Of a DNA stretch of 12,666 nt, positions 6,880 to 12,666 are shown in pieces; positions within the stretch are counted from its first letter, which is position 1, and each line of letters opens with the position of its first letter. The DNA comes from MGIIb-O5 sp036154155 (GTDB lineage: Archaea; Thermoplasmatota; Poseidoniia; Poseidoniales; Thalassarchaeaceae), in assembly GCA_036154155.1 (NCBI GenBank), contig JAYZLP010000045.1:1-12666 (forward strand). Reading direction: 5' to 3'. A program made the position numbers and the translations under genes. Under the pieces are notes generated by a model. That model saw nothing but the letters and a program-made list of their open reading frames with translations, ran no database searches and had not been told where the DNA came from.

Positions 6880-9525
6880 ATGATGAGACGCGGCTTCGCG
6901 GTTGGCCTGATTCTAATTTTCCTCCTTTCCTCGACTTCACAGGTGGTTTTCGCTAATTCAACGGGCAAAACGGGGAGCTCAACCTCTGGGTGTACCTGTC
7001 ATTACAACAGCTCCCCCATTTCCCCCAGCCTCAGTGGCTTGCCGTGGGGTGCAGGTGGATACACGCCCGGATCGACATACTCGCTAACCTGGGATGGCGG
7101 CCCACACATATCAGGGGATGGAGGATTCAACCTATACGCAAGCGATGGCTCATGGTCCAACCTAGGCTCGCAGGTCCAGCTTGCAAACGGCGAGCTGACT
7201 CACAGCAGCGACTCTCTGCGCTCATGGTCTGCGGACTGGACTGCCCCAGCAGCGGGATCTGGCGATGTCACATTCAATCTAGCAGTGCTGTACGCCAATG
7301 GAAACAGCCAGAATACTGGCGACAGCTGGGGAACGGGAACCTGGACACTCTCCGAGGCGGGCCCCACAAACAACCCCCCTACGGCTTCCAACGTCCACTA
7401 CGTCCCAAGTGACCCAACCAAGGCTACCGGGCTTGGTGTATCATACACCTACGACGATGCCGATGGCGACTCAGAGCAGGGCACTACGATCAGATGGTAC
7501 CGAGACGGGCTTAGAGTCTCCCAAATCGATGACCAGACTGACGTTCCCAACAGTTGGATAGCAAGGGGCCAGAGCTGGAGGGTCGAGGTGACACCAAGTG
7601 ACGGCAACGACGACGGCGACACTGTCTCGTTGAATCCTGTAACCATAGGCAATACTGTTCCAATTGCTAGGAATCTAGTGGTATCGCCAAACTCTCCCTT
7701 GGATACAGACGACCTAACAATGGATTGGGAGTATTACGACTTGGATGGTAATCCCCAGGACACACAGCAGACAACCATTCATTGGTTCCTGGATGGCTCA
7801 AGGGTCACTGAGTTGGATGGCGAGTCATCGGTATCCAGCATCATGATTAGGTCCGACGATGAGTGGGAGGTAGCGATAACCCCGCATGACGGCACGGACT
7901 TCGGCGACACGATAACCAGTGGCAAGATAATCATCGGATCATCAAACAATCAGCCCACTGTTAACGGCTACGTTAACCCCCCGGGCAATGCCGTAACATC
8001 CGACGCCCTGCAACTCTTTTACTCATCATTCGACTCCGACGGCGACATAATCCAGGATGTTGAGATTAGATGGTACAGGGATGGAGTTAGGGTCGCTGCT
8101 TTCAACGATGAACAGACGGTTGACCCATCCTTCACTTCCAAGGGAGAAACATGGTACTCCCAAGTCAGAGTTTTCGATGGACTGGTATGGTCAGAGTGGT
8201 TCCAGACGGGCTCTGTGTTGATTGGAAACACTCCACCCGCGGTCACATCGATAACAATGCTACCAGAAGGCCCCCTCACCACATCCTCCGACTTGTCTGT
8301 GGTGTGGGAGCAGACCGATATTGATGGAGATCAGGAATCTGGCAGCCAAATCAGGTGGTGGGTTGACGGAGAGTGGGTAAAGGACTACGATGACATGACC
8401 ACCATCCCATCCTCCCTCACAATCCGTGACCAACACTGGTCCGTCCAGGTTCTTCCGGGAGATGGAGAGTCACTGGGCTCCTCTATGAAGACCACGTCTA
8501 GGTCAATAGACAATGCAGCACCCTCCCCCCCAGAAGTCTCTCTCGAGAATACCCCTGTTGGAAACATGATGGAACAGCCCGACTCACTCTCCGACATGAT
8601 TGCTGTAGCAATTTCAAACGACCCAGACGGGGAACCAGTCACATACACGTACACGTGGTTCAGGAACGGCTTCCACGTCCCCGACCTTGACGGCCAGTCG
8701 GTCGTTGACCAGTCGCGCATCGAGCCTGGCTCAACATGGGGGGTAGAGGTAACCGCCAGTGACCCATGGGGAACGCAGTCCTCTTCGTTCACTGAGGTCG
8801 TAATTGCAAATGTCGCGCCGAGCGCCTCTTGGGAGTCGCAGACATCGCCCCCCACTCCCGGTGCGATGGCTACATTCGACGCTTCCTCATCAAGTGACCC
8901 AGATGGAAGCATTTCCTCCTACCTTTGGGTGGTGAATGGCATCGGCCTAAGTGGCAAGACGGTTGATGTCCTCCTCCCCTCTGGAATCCACTCGGTTTCA
9001 CTAACCGTGATTGACGACATGGGCATGACCGACACGATTTCCAATCAGATCACATTTGGAGACATCATAACCGTTCAGTCTCTCGAGGCGACAATCTCTG
9101 GAAGCACGGTGACACTTTCTTGGTCCGGCGATGCTTCTGATGAGTACAGGGTATACAGGTCGACTAGCCCAATAACGACCGTTGTCGGGCTGACCTCCAT
9201 GGACGAGGCCCCTGGATGGGGCGAGCTAGTTCCCGTCCAAATGAACCCGGAGGGCACGACCTCGATGAATACATGGAGTGAGCAGGCCCCGGTAGCTACC
9301 ACCCTGTATTATGTCGTCACAACGGTAGTCAACGGGAATGAGGTGGTATGGGTTGTAGACGGACAGAATCACGTCAGTGTCGATGCCAGCATGGCCGGAG
9401 AGTCAGCAGAGGATTCCGGAGAAGCATCCAGCATCTTGCCTCTGGCACTCATGGCCATGCTCTTCGTAATCGGCGCTTCAGCCATAGGGATAGCCATGGT
9501 TGAAAGAAAGAGGAGGTGGTCCTGA
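6880..9525 (+). CDS. Exported CTCH-motif protein with Ig-like repeats, PKD and C-terminal anchor
   Basis: This 881-residue surface protein starts with a signal peptide (about 1-25, ending QVVFA). An N-terminal domain at about 26-158 follows. It has SGCTCHYN at 36-43 and a later W.ADWTAP...G.VTF.LA.LYANG pattern, which resembles the Reeler/choice-of-anchor V type domain. Cys38 and Cys40 are the only cysteines in the protein. Five Ig-like repeats of about 96 residues follow (about 164-644). A PKD-like domain (near 645-727, with SSDPDGSISSYLW) and a fibronectin III-like domain (near 730-835, with TVTLSWSGDA and YRVYRS) come next. The protein ends with a membrane helix (about 852-873) and a basic tail, VERKRRWS. 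The bulk must lie outside the cell. The ATG at 6880 (or 6883) is chosen from the TATA box and signal peptide. The stop overlaps the next start. The function is unknown; heme or metal binding at CTCH is inference. Confidence 0.85.
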   Translation: MMRRGFAVGLILIFLLSSTSQVVFANSTGKTGSSTSGCTCHYNSSPISPSLSGLPWGAGGYTPGSTYSLTWDGGPHISGDGGFNLYASDGSWSNLGSQVQLANGELTHSSDSLRSWSADWTAPAAGSGDVTFNLAVLYANGNSQNTGDSWGTGTWTLSEAGPTNNPPTASNVHYVPSDPTKATGLGVSYTYDDADGDSEQGTTIRWYRDGLRVSQIDDQTDVPNSWIARGQSWRVEVTPSDGNDDGDTVSLNPVTIGNTVPIARNLVVSPNSPLDTDDLTMDWEYYDLDGNPQDTQQTTIHWFLDGSRVTELDGESSVSSIMIRSDDEWEVAITPHDGTDFGDTITSGKIIIGSSNNQPTVNGYVNPPGNAVTSDALQLFYSSFDSDGDIIQDVEIRWYRDGVRVAAFNDEQTVDPSFTSKGETWYSQVRVFDGLVWSEWFQTGSVLIGNTPPAVTSITMLPEGPLTTSSDLSVVWEQTDIDGDQESGSQIRWWVDGEWVKDYDDMTTIPSSLTIRDQHWSVQVLPGDGESLGSSMKTTSRSIDNAAPSPPEVSLENTPVGNMMEQPDSLSDMIAVAISNDPDGEPVTYTYTWFRNGFHVPDLDGQSVVDQSRIEPGSTWGVEVTASDPWGTQSSSFTEVVIANVAPSASWESQTSPPTPGAMATFDASSSSDPDGSISSYLWVVNGIGLSGKTVDVLLPSGIHSVSLTVIDDMGMTDTISNQITFGDIITVQSLEATISGSTVTLSWSGDASDEYRVYRSTSPITTVVGLTSMDEAPGWGELVPVQMNPEGTTSMNTWSEQAPVATTLYYVVTTVVNGNEVVWVVDGQNHVSVDASMAGESAEDSGEASSILPLALMAMLFVIGASAIGIAMVERKRRWS
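7369..8811 (+). repeat. Five tandem Ig-like protein repeats of about 96 residues
   Basis: Each unit has two landmarks. The first is a TIRWYRDG-type motif, seen as TIRWYRDG, TIHWFLDG, EIRWYRDG, QIRWWVDG and TYTWFRNG, starting at residues 203, 299, 395, 490 and 590 of the 881-aa protein. About 30 residues later comes a W.V.V.P.DG-type motif (WRVEVTPSDG, WEVAITPHDG, WYSQVRVFDG, WSVQVLPGDG, WGVEVTASDP). The spacings of 96, 96, 95 and 100 show a regular array. Aspartate-rich loops such as DADGDSEQG suggest calcium binding. The DNA of the units has diverged, so this is an old duplication. Confidence 0.85.
9511..9522 (+). promoter_or_regulatory. Extended Shine-Dalgarno site before a TGATG overlap
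   Basis: AGGAGGTGGTCC matches 11 of 12 positions of the complement expected for an archaeal 16S rRNA 3' end (AGGAGGTGATCC). The core ends 8 nt before the ATG at 9525, whose A is also the last base of the previous stop codon. The site selects ATG 9525 over the in-frame GTG at 9516, which lies inside the site itself. Confidence 0.8.
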
Positions 9526-10673
9526 TGTCCAGGACGCTAGTAATCGCCTCTGTCGTCGCACTACTGATGCTATCCAGCTCTAGTGTGGCCAACCCAGGGG
9601 GCAATGGGGACTCCGACCGAGACTACACCTGTGGCGGCTCATGCCACGGCGACCCATCCCTGAGCCTCCCCTCGGATGGCACAATCTCAATCTCCCAGGA
9701 GGGAGATGTTTTCGCTGGCCACGCCGTGGCCATCCACGTCAATGTGGCTGGCATGTCACTTTCGAGCAACAGGCTTCTGGGGACCTTCATACTAGGATCA
9801 ATGGATGGTAATGCAGACCACCCAGAGGACCACGGATGGCACGTCATTCAGGACCCTAATGGAGGCTCCTCTAACTACGTCGAGACAGTAGTGCCGTCAA
9901 GCGGCTCGGTTACTCTGTCCTGGGTCCTCCTAGCGCCCGACGAAGCCGGCGTCCACAACCTGTTCGCGCAGATACATCACGGCGCGGAACCGAATTACGA
10001 TGGAATGGCATACTCCGGTTCCTCAAGGGGCTACTCGATCGACGTTATGCCAGTTCCAGAAGGCCTCCCAGGGCTATCGCCAGATTGGACAGCCCCTGCA
10101 TACCGGTCAAGTGGGAACGATGACCCCCTGGAAATCAGAACCGTCAACACGACCTCACTCTCCGTCCAGTGGATGCTAGAGGGCGAATGGTCGCCCCACA
10201 ATGCCGAGGTAAGTTCCAATTGCGATGAATCGGAGGTCTGCAACAAATGGGAGGCACAGATCCCCGCAACCATGGGAGATACACGAATCCAGTACCAAAT
10301 CACAGTCCAGAACGGATCTTTCTCAATGGAACTGCCATGGCTGACAATGGGCACTGGCCCAGCTCCCTTCGAAGGAGACATCTGGGATGCCAGGGTCCAG
10401 TCATTCGCCTTCGCCTTCCTGATACTTTCGTTCATCGTTTCCCTCCAGATTAGGTTCTCACCGTGGGATGGAAAGCACGAGCTAGACCAGACCCAAGAAG
10501 TAGTGGAGTCAGAAGCTCCACCCCCTCCCCCTGGGATGGAGGAAGATGCCCCTGCAGAAGACGATGAGTACTGGTCTAGATTGGTGCATTCAGAGGATAA
10601 CCCCGGATGGCTCTGGGACCCCGTGGGGGAAGAATGGGTAGCAGACCCAAACTTCCAGGGAGGTGATCAGTGA
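9525..10673 (+). CDS. Exported Cx3CH-motif membrane protein with acidic Trp-rich cytoplasmic tail
   Basis: This 382-residue protein has a signal peptide (about 1-22, ending SSSVA). TCGGSCHGDP then gives Cys36, Cys40 and His41, a Cx3CH motif at nearly the same distance from the N-terminus as CTCH in the gene before. A beta-rich external domain follows (about 45-180), with SWVLLAPDEAGVHNLFAQIH near 132-151, also reminiscent of the Reeler/choice-of-anchor type. A second external part (about 185-280) holds a Cys233/Cys239 pair. One membrane helix lies at about 291-310. The cytoplasmic tail is acidic and Pro-rich (EAPPPPPGMEEDAP) and ends with PGWLWDPVGEEWVADP. Translation is coupled to both neighbours by TGATG overlaps. 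It probably forms a complex with them. Whether Cx3CH holds heme, metal or a disulfide is not known; rare Cx3CH hemes are known elsewhere. Confidence 0.8.
   Translation: MSRTLVIASVVALLMLSSSSVANPGGNGDSDRDYTCGGSCHGDPSLSLPSDGTISISQEGDVFAGHAVAIHVNVAGMSLSSNRLLGTFILGSMDGNADHPEDHGWHVIQDPNGGSSNYVETVVPSSGSVTLSWVLLAPDEAGVHNLFAQIHHGAEPNYDGMAYSGSSRGYSIDVMPVPEGLPGLSPDWTAPAYRSSGNDDPLEIRTVNTTSLSVQWMLEGEWSPHNAEVSSNCDESEVCNKWEAQIPATMGDTRIQYQITVQNGSFSMELPWLTMGTGPAPFEGDIWDARVQSFAFAFLILSFIVSLQIRFSPWDGKHELDQTQEVVESEAPPPPPGMEEDAPAEDDEYWSRLVHSEDNPGWLWDPVGEEWVADPNFQGGDQ
10659..10668 (+). promoter_or_regulatory. Extended Shine-Dalgarno site before a second TGATG overlap
   Basis: GGAGGTGATC is a perfect 10-nt match to the complement of the expected 16S rRNA 3' end. 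The GGAGG core ends 9 nt before the ATG at 10673, which overlaps the previous stop by one base. It supports ATG 10673 over the in-frame GTG at 10670. Confidence 0.8.
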
Positions 10674-11266
10674 TGTTCGGGGCAGACACATTCCACACGG
10701 CAATGGCGGAGATCGTTGTCGGTACCATGGTCCTGGCAACGGTCTGCGCTGTTGGCTGCGCATCGATACGCTACATACCGGTCTCCGGGGACAAGAAGGA
10801 GTCCCTGATGGTGACTATGGACAAGGCCTCGATAGCTGGCTCCACAATGGCACTAGTCTTCATGCCAATCGCCATAATGAGTGGTAATTTCGCCGCAGAA
10901 AACACGGTTGGCAATGCCCTGCTTTACAACAAATTCGTCTACAGCGGGCTCGCTCTGGGTTTCTGGGCGGCTTTCGTGGTGGGGAGGATCAGGATGGGCC
11001 CCGGACTCTGGGAAGTCAGGCCACTGGCGATTCTCCAGTCCTCCACAGCAGTAATGGCGTTCCTGATGACCACGATGGCCTCCTCCATCGGGGGAAAACT
11101 TGTCAGGGGCGAGTCAATGTTCGACATCCTGCCTATATGGTTCCCTTCCGAAAGCGCCGTGGTGCTCCCGATCTGGGCTTCCGCGGTACTCATGGTGGTC
11201 GGTATGGCTGCATTGTTCGTGGTTTTCAGGATGGCCCCGAGCACCGAGCGCATAACGCTAGATTAG
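10673..11266 (+). CDS. Five-helix integral membrane protein of the envelope operon
   Basis: The 197-residue protein is mostly membrane. Helices are predicted by eye at about 11-32, 52-71, 87-105, 117-139 and 162-185, giving opposite sides for the two ends. His8 in DTFHTAMAEI is the only histidine. Cys25 and Cys29 lie one helical turn apart in the first helix (VCAVGC). The short loops are basic near KK (about 41) and RIR (105-107). I do not recognise the family. The segment TFHTAMAEIVVGTMVL recalls DUF2231-type or cytochrome b-like membrane proteins, but a single histidine does not make a bis-His heme site. Its start is coupled to the preceding gene by TGATG with a perfect extended Shine-Dalgarno site, so it is surely made together with it. 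The likely role is a membrane partner of the two exported Cys-His proteins; this is inference. Its end overlaps the convergent glycosyltransferase gene by 9 nt. Confidence 0.8.
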   Translation: MFGADTFHTAMAEIVVGTMVLATVCAVGCASIRYIPVSGDKKESLMVTMDKASIAGSTMALVFMPIAIMSGNFAAENTVGNALLYNKFVYSGLALGFWAAFVVGRIRMGPGLWEVRPLAILQSSTAVMAFLMTTMASSIGGKLVRGESMFDILPIWFPSESAVVLPIWASAVLMVVGMAALFVVFRMAPSTERITLD

Positions 11267-12493
11267 TTGGTGCAGTATCCTAACTAGCCGGTCGCAATGC
11301 CCCGCTGGGTCAAGCCTAGCCTCAGAAATCGAGGCCCTCCCATTTGCTGACCATGATGACCTATTCTCAGGGTCCCTCGCCTCAGTCAAGGCTAGGTGCC
11401 ACTGGTCAACCCCCTCCCTCGGCAGGAGTCTTCCGGAGACGCCGTCTGAGACAGTCTCCCTGAATCCCCCCTCATCAACGAAGAGAGCCGGGGTTCCTAC
11501 TGATTGGGCCTCTATCGGAGTCAGCCCGAACGGCTCACCGTGCGCCATGCTAACCACAGCAAGTGCCCCGCGATACAGGGAGGCCAACTCGGGAGAACTC
11601 AGCCTAGGCGCGAACCATATCCCAACCCCTTCGGCTTCAGCGTGCTCAGCGAGCCTGCGCAGATCTTCCTCGTCGCCTCCTCCAACATGTGCTAGGGATA
11701 CCCCACTGCCAGATAGCATGGTTATCGTCTCCCATGTGCCTTTCACCCAACTGGCTCTCCCGACAGATACAACATACTCCCCTTGCATTCCTCCGACTCC
11801 TGCAGGCTCTTCCTCGCCCGCATTCTCGGGGAACTCATCGGAAACCACGCTAGGTAGAAGCACTCCGGAAGGTACGCCATAGACTTCAGAAATTCTTCCA
11901 GCGGTGTACGAGGAGTTCCCGCTGATTGATGAACGCCCCCTCTCGGAGAGCCCTCTAATCGCCGCGATGTCTCGCCGTCTAGCCCTAGTCAGCATCGCCT
12001 TGGTCAGCCCAAGGCTCCTCTTCGGGGACCCATCTATCCTTCTGTGCAGAACATCCTCATGAAGTCCCCTGTGCGGCTCTAGGAGGTGCAGATGAACAGG
12101 AACCCCATCGGGAATGTGTTCCAGAAGTGCGAGGCTACCGTCACCGCTAGTGAGGTGCACACAATCAAAACCATCCAGTGAGTCAATGAGCCCACCAATG
12201 GAAGACCAAGCCCTCGAGGCACTGTCCATACCGCTGTCCAAAACTGAAGACAGAACTCCCTGAGGAGGCCTCCAAATCTCTTGGGGGTGCATCAGATCCA
12301 ATCCCAGGCTCTCGCAAGCGGCTCTCAATTCGCTTACGCTAGCCAGTGTTGCAACTGTGACTTCGAAACTCTCTGCGATCGCAGGCATATTCCTCAGAAG
12401 GTCCCTCTCGGCCCCTCCCATTGACTCGAAACTTCCCTTGGCAACAAGGAGCCTAGGCCGGGAACCACCTCCCCCCTCGCGATTGCCCGTCAT
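11258..12493 (-). CDS. Glycosyltransferase, GT4-like (GT-B fold)
   Basis: The 411-residue enzyme probably transfers a sugar from a nucleotide-sugar donor in cell-surface glycan or glycolipid synthesis, at the cytoplasmic side of the membrane. GT4 marks are present. MGGAER at 25-30 is the glycine-rich acceptor-side loop. VSVGRASWVKG (242-252) begins the donor domain and GGGDEEDLRRLA follows near 271-282. GEPFGLTPIEAQSVGTPAL (319-337) contains the EX7E pair Glu320 and Glu328. GGFRETV and a G.SG.L segment follow. The length is normal, and there is no membrane helix or signal peptide. The ATG at 12493 lies about 26 bp from a TATA-like CTTAAA, so the mRNA is probably leaderless. The gene is divergent from another probable glycosyltransferase and convergent with the envelope operon. 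Substrate and linkage cannot be told. S-layer or surface-protein N-glycosylation would suit the neighbouring surface proteins, but that is inference. Confidence 0.9.
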   Translation of the reverse strand: MTGNREGGGGSRPRLLVAKGSFESMGGAERDLLRNMPAIAESFEVTVATLASVSELRAACESLGLDLMHPQEIWRPPQGVLSSVLDSGMDSASRAWSSIGGLIDSLDGFDCVHLTSGDGSLALLEHIPDGVPVHLHLLEPHRGLHEDVLHRRIDGSPKRSLGLTKAMLTRARRRDIAAIRGLSERGRSSISGNSSYTAGRISEVYGVPSGVLLPSVVSDEFPENAGEEEPAGVGGMQGEYVVSVGRASWVKGTWETITMLSGSGVSLAHVGGGDEEDLRRLAEHAEAEGVGIWFAPRLSSPELASLYRGALAVVSMAHGEPFGLTPIEAQSVGTPALFVDEGGFRETVSDGVSGRLLPREGVDQWHLALTEARDPENRSSWSANGRASISEARLDPAGHCDRLVRILHQLI

Positions 12494-12516
12494 CGATGAC
12501 CCATCACCCGCCCTCG

Positions 12517-12522
12517 TTTAAG
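12517..12522. promoter_or_regulatory. Symmetrical TATA-like core between two divergent genes
   Basis: TTTAAG (CTTAAA on the other strand) has its palindromic centre at 12519.5. The A of the minus ATG (12493) is 26.5 bp away, and the G of the plus GTG (12545) is 25.5 bp away. Both match the archaeal TATA-to-start distance, so the one element could drive two leaderless mRNAs in opposite directions. No other TATA-like sequence is visible in the 51-bp gap. Confidence 0.5.
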
Positions 12523-12544
12523 TCCGATACGCCTTGCTGATGGC

Positions 12545-12666
12545 GTGGTGAGGAGAGTATTGCTGGCCAGAGGGGCCGCCCTACCCGAGAGTTCGGGCCT
12601 AGGAAGGGCCCACTTTTCCATCGAGTCGCTCCTCCAGAAAGCCCTAGTTCCTAATTGGACAAAGGT
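12545..12666 (+). CDS. 5' end of a probable glycosyltransferase (partial)
   Basis: The frame is open from GTG at 12545 (or the next codon, GTG at 12548) to the right edge, 40 codons. It reads VRRVLLARGAALPESSGLGR and continues AHFSIESLLQKAL. The short beta strand followed by a PESSGLGRAHFSIESLL loop-helix resembles the N-terminal end of GT-B glycosyltransferases, where a glycine-rich loop sits after the first strand. No Shine-Dalgarno site fits. The GTG is about 26 bp from the TTTAAG core, so the mRNA is probably leaderless. The gene pairs divergently with the GT4-like gene, pointing to a surface-glycan cluster that continues past the window. The family call rests on few residues. Confidence 0.55.
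   Translation, partial: MVRRVLLARGAALPESSGLGRAHFSIESLLQKALVPNWTK

Noticed and set aside
8385..8912. Minus-strand open frame of 175 codons.
   Set aside because: It is opposite the repeat region of the surface protein and reflects that gene's codon bias; no start signal or domain.
12564..12617. Run of GC-rich hairpins, including CCCGA/TCGGG around a GAGT loop at 12584-12597, suggestive of an RNase P or SRP RNA start.
   Set aside because: The expected conserved blocks of those RNAs are not found, and the region is better explained by an open frame from GTG 12545 with glycosyltransferase-like residues and a well-placed TATA-like core.
1..12666. tRNA, rRNA, CRISPR arrays, insertion sequences, attachment sites, integrases and defence genes.
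   Set aside because: Looked for by eye on both strands and none seen. Gene order and composition give no clear sign of recent transfer.

Overview
The window looks like a stretch of euryarchaeal chromosome. The best guess is an uncultured marine archaeon of the Thermoplasmatota / Marine Group II (Poseidoniales) type, but no rRNA is present to prove this. The archaeal signs are an archaeal-type ribosomal protein uS2, TATA-like boxes about 26-28 bp upstream of several start codons with no room for a leader, and Shine-Dalgarno sites at genes inside operons. An archaeal-style fusion of 3-hydroxyacyl-CoA dehydrogenase with enoyl-CoA hydratase, small winged-helix regulators and long Ig/PKD-repeat surface proteins fit the same picture. 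Coding density is very high, and no tRNA, rRNA, CRISPR array, insertion sequence or phage gene was seen.

Region by region: (1) 1-1731, plus strand: the tail of an unidentified gene, then uS2 and a tRNA-dihydrouridine synthase. (2) 1728-3550, minus strand: two overlapping genes, a membrane-anchored double winged-helix protein followed by a larger soluble double winged-helix protein. (3) 3624-4376: an HxlR-type regulator (minus) divergent from a 53-codon gene with its own TATA box and a perfect Shine-Dalgarno site. (4) 4378-6784, minus strand: the bifunctional beta-oxidation enzyme followed by a tail-anchored zinc-ribbon protein. (5) 6880-11266, plus strand: three genes for envelope proteins joined by two identical stop/start overlaps (TGATG). 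The first two are exported, membrane-anchored proteins with odd Cys-His motifs (CxCH and Cx3CH) just after the signal peptide; the third is a five-helix membrane protein. (6) 11258-12666: a GT4-type glycosyltransferase (minus) and the start of a probable second one (plus), divergent from one symmetrical TATA-like core.

The most novel part is the three-gene envelope module in (5). The first gene appears leaderless, while the next two have Shine-Dalgarno sites matching almost the whole expected 16S rRNA 3' end. Co-production is strongly suggested, probably of one membrane complex facing outward. Heme, metal or disulfide chemistry at the Cys-His motifs is inference only. Other points worth attention are the HxlR/53-aa divergent pair and the symmetrical glycosyltransferase promoter. 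Coordinates and motifs were read by eye; family names rest on motif recognition, not on database searches.
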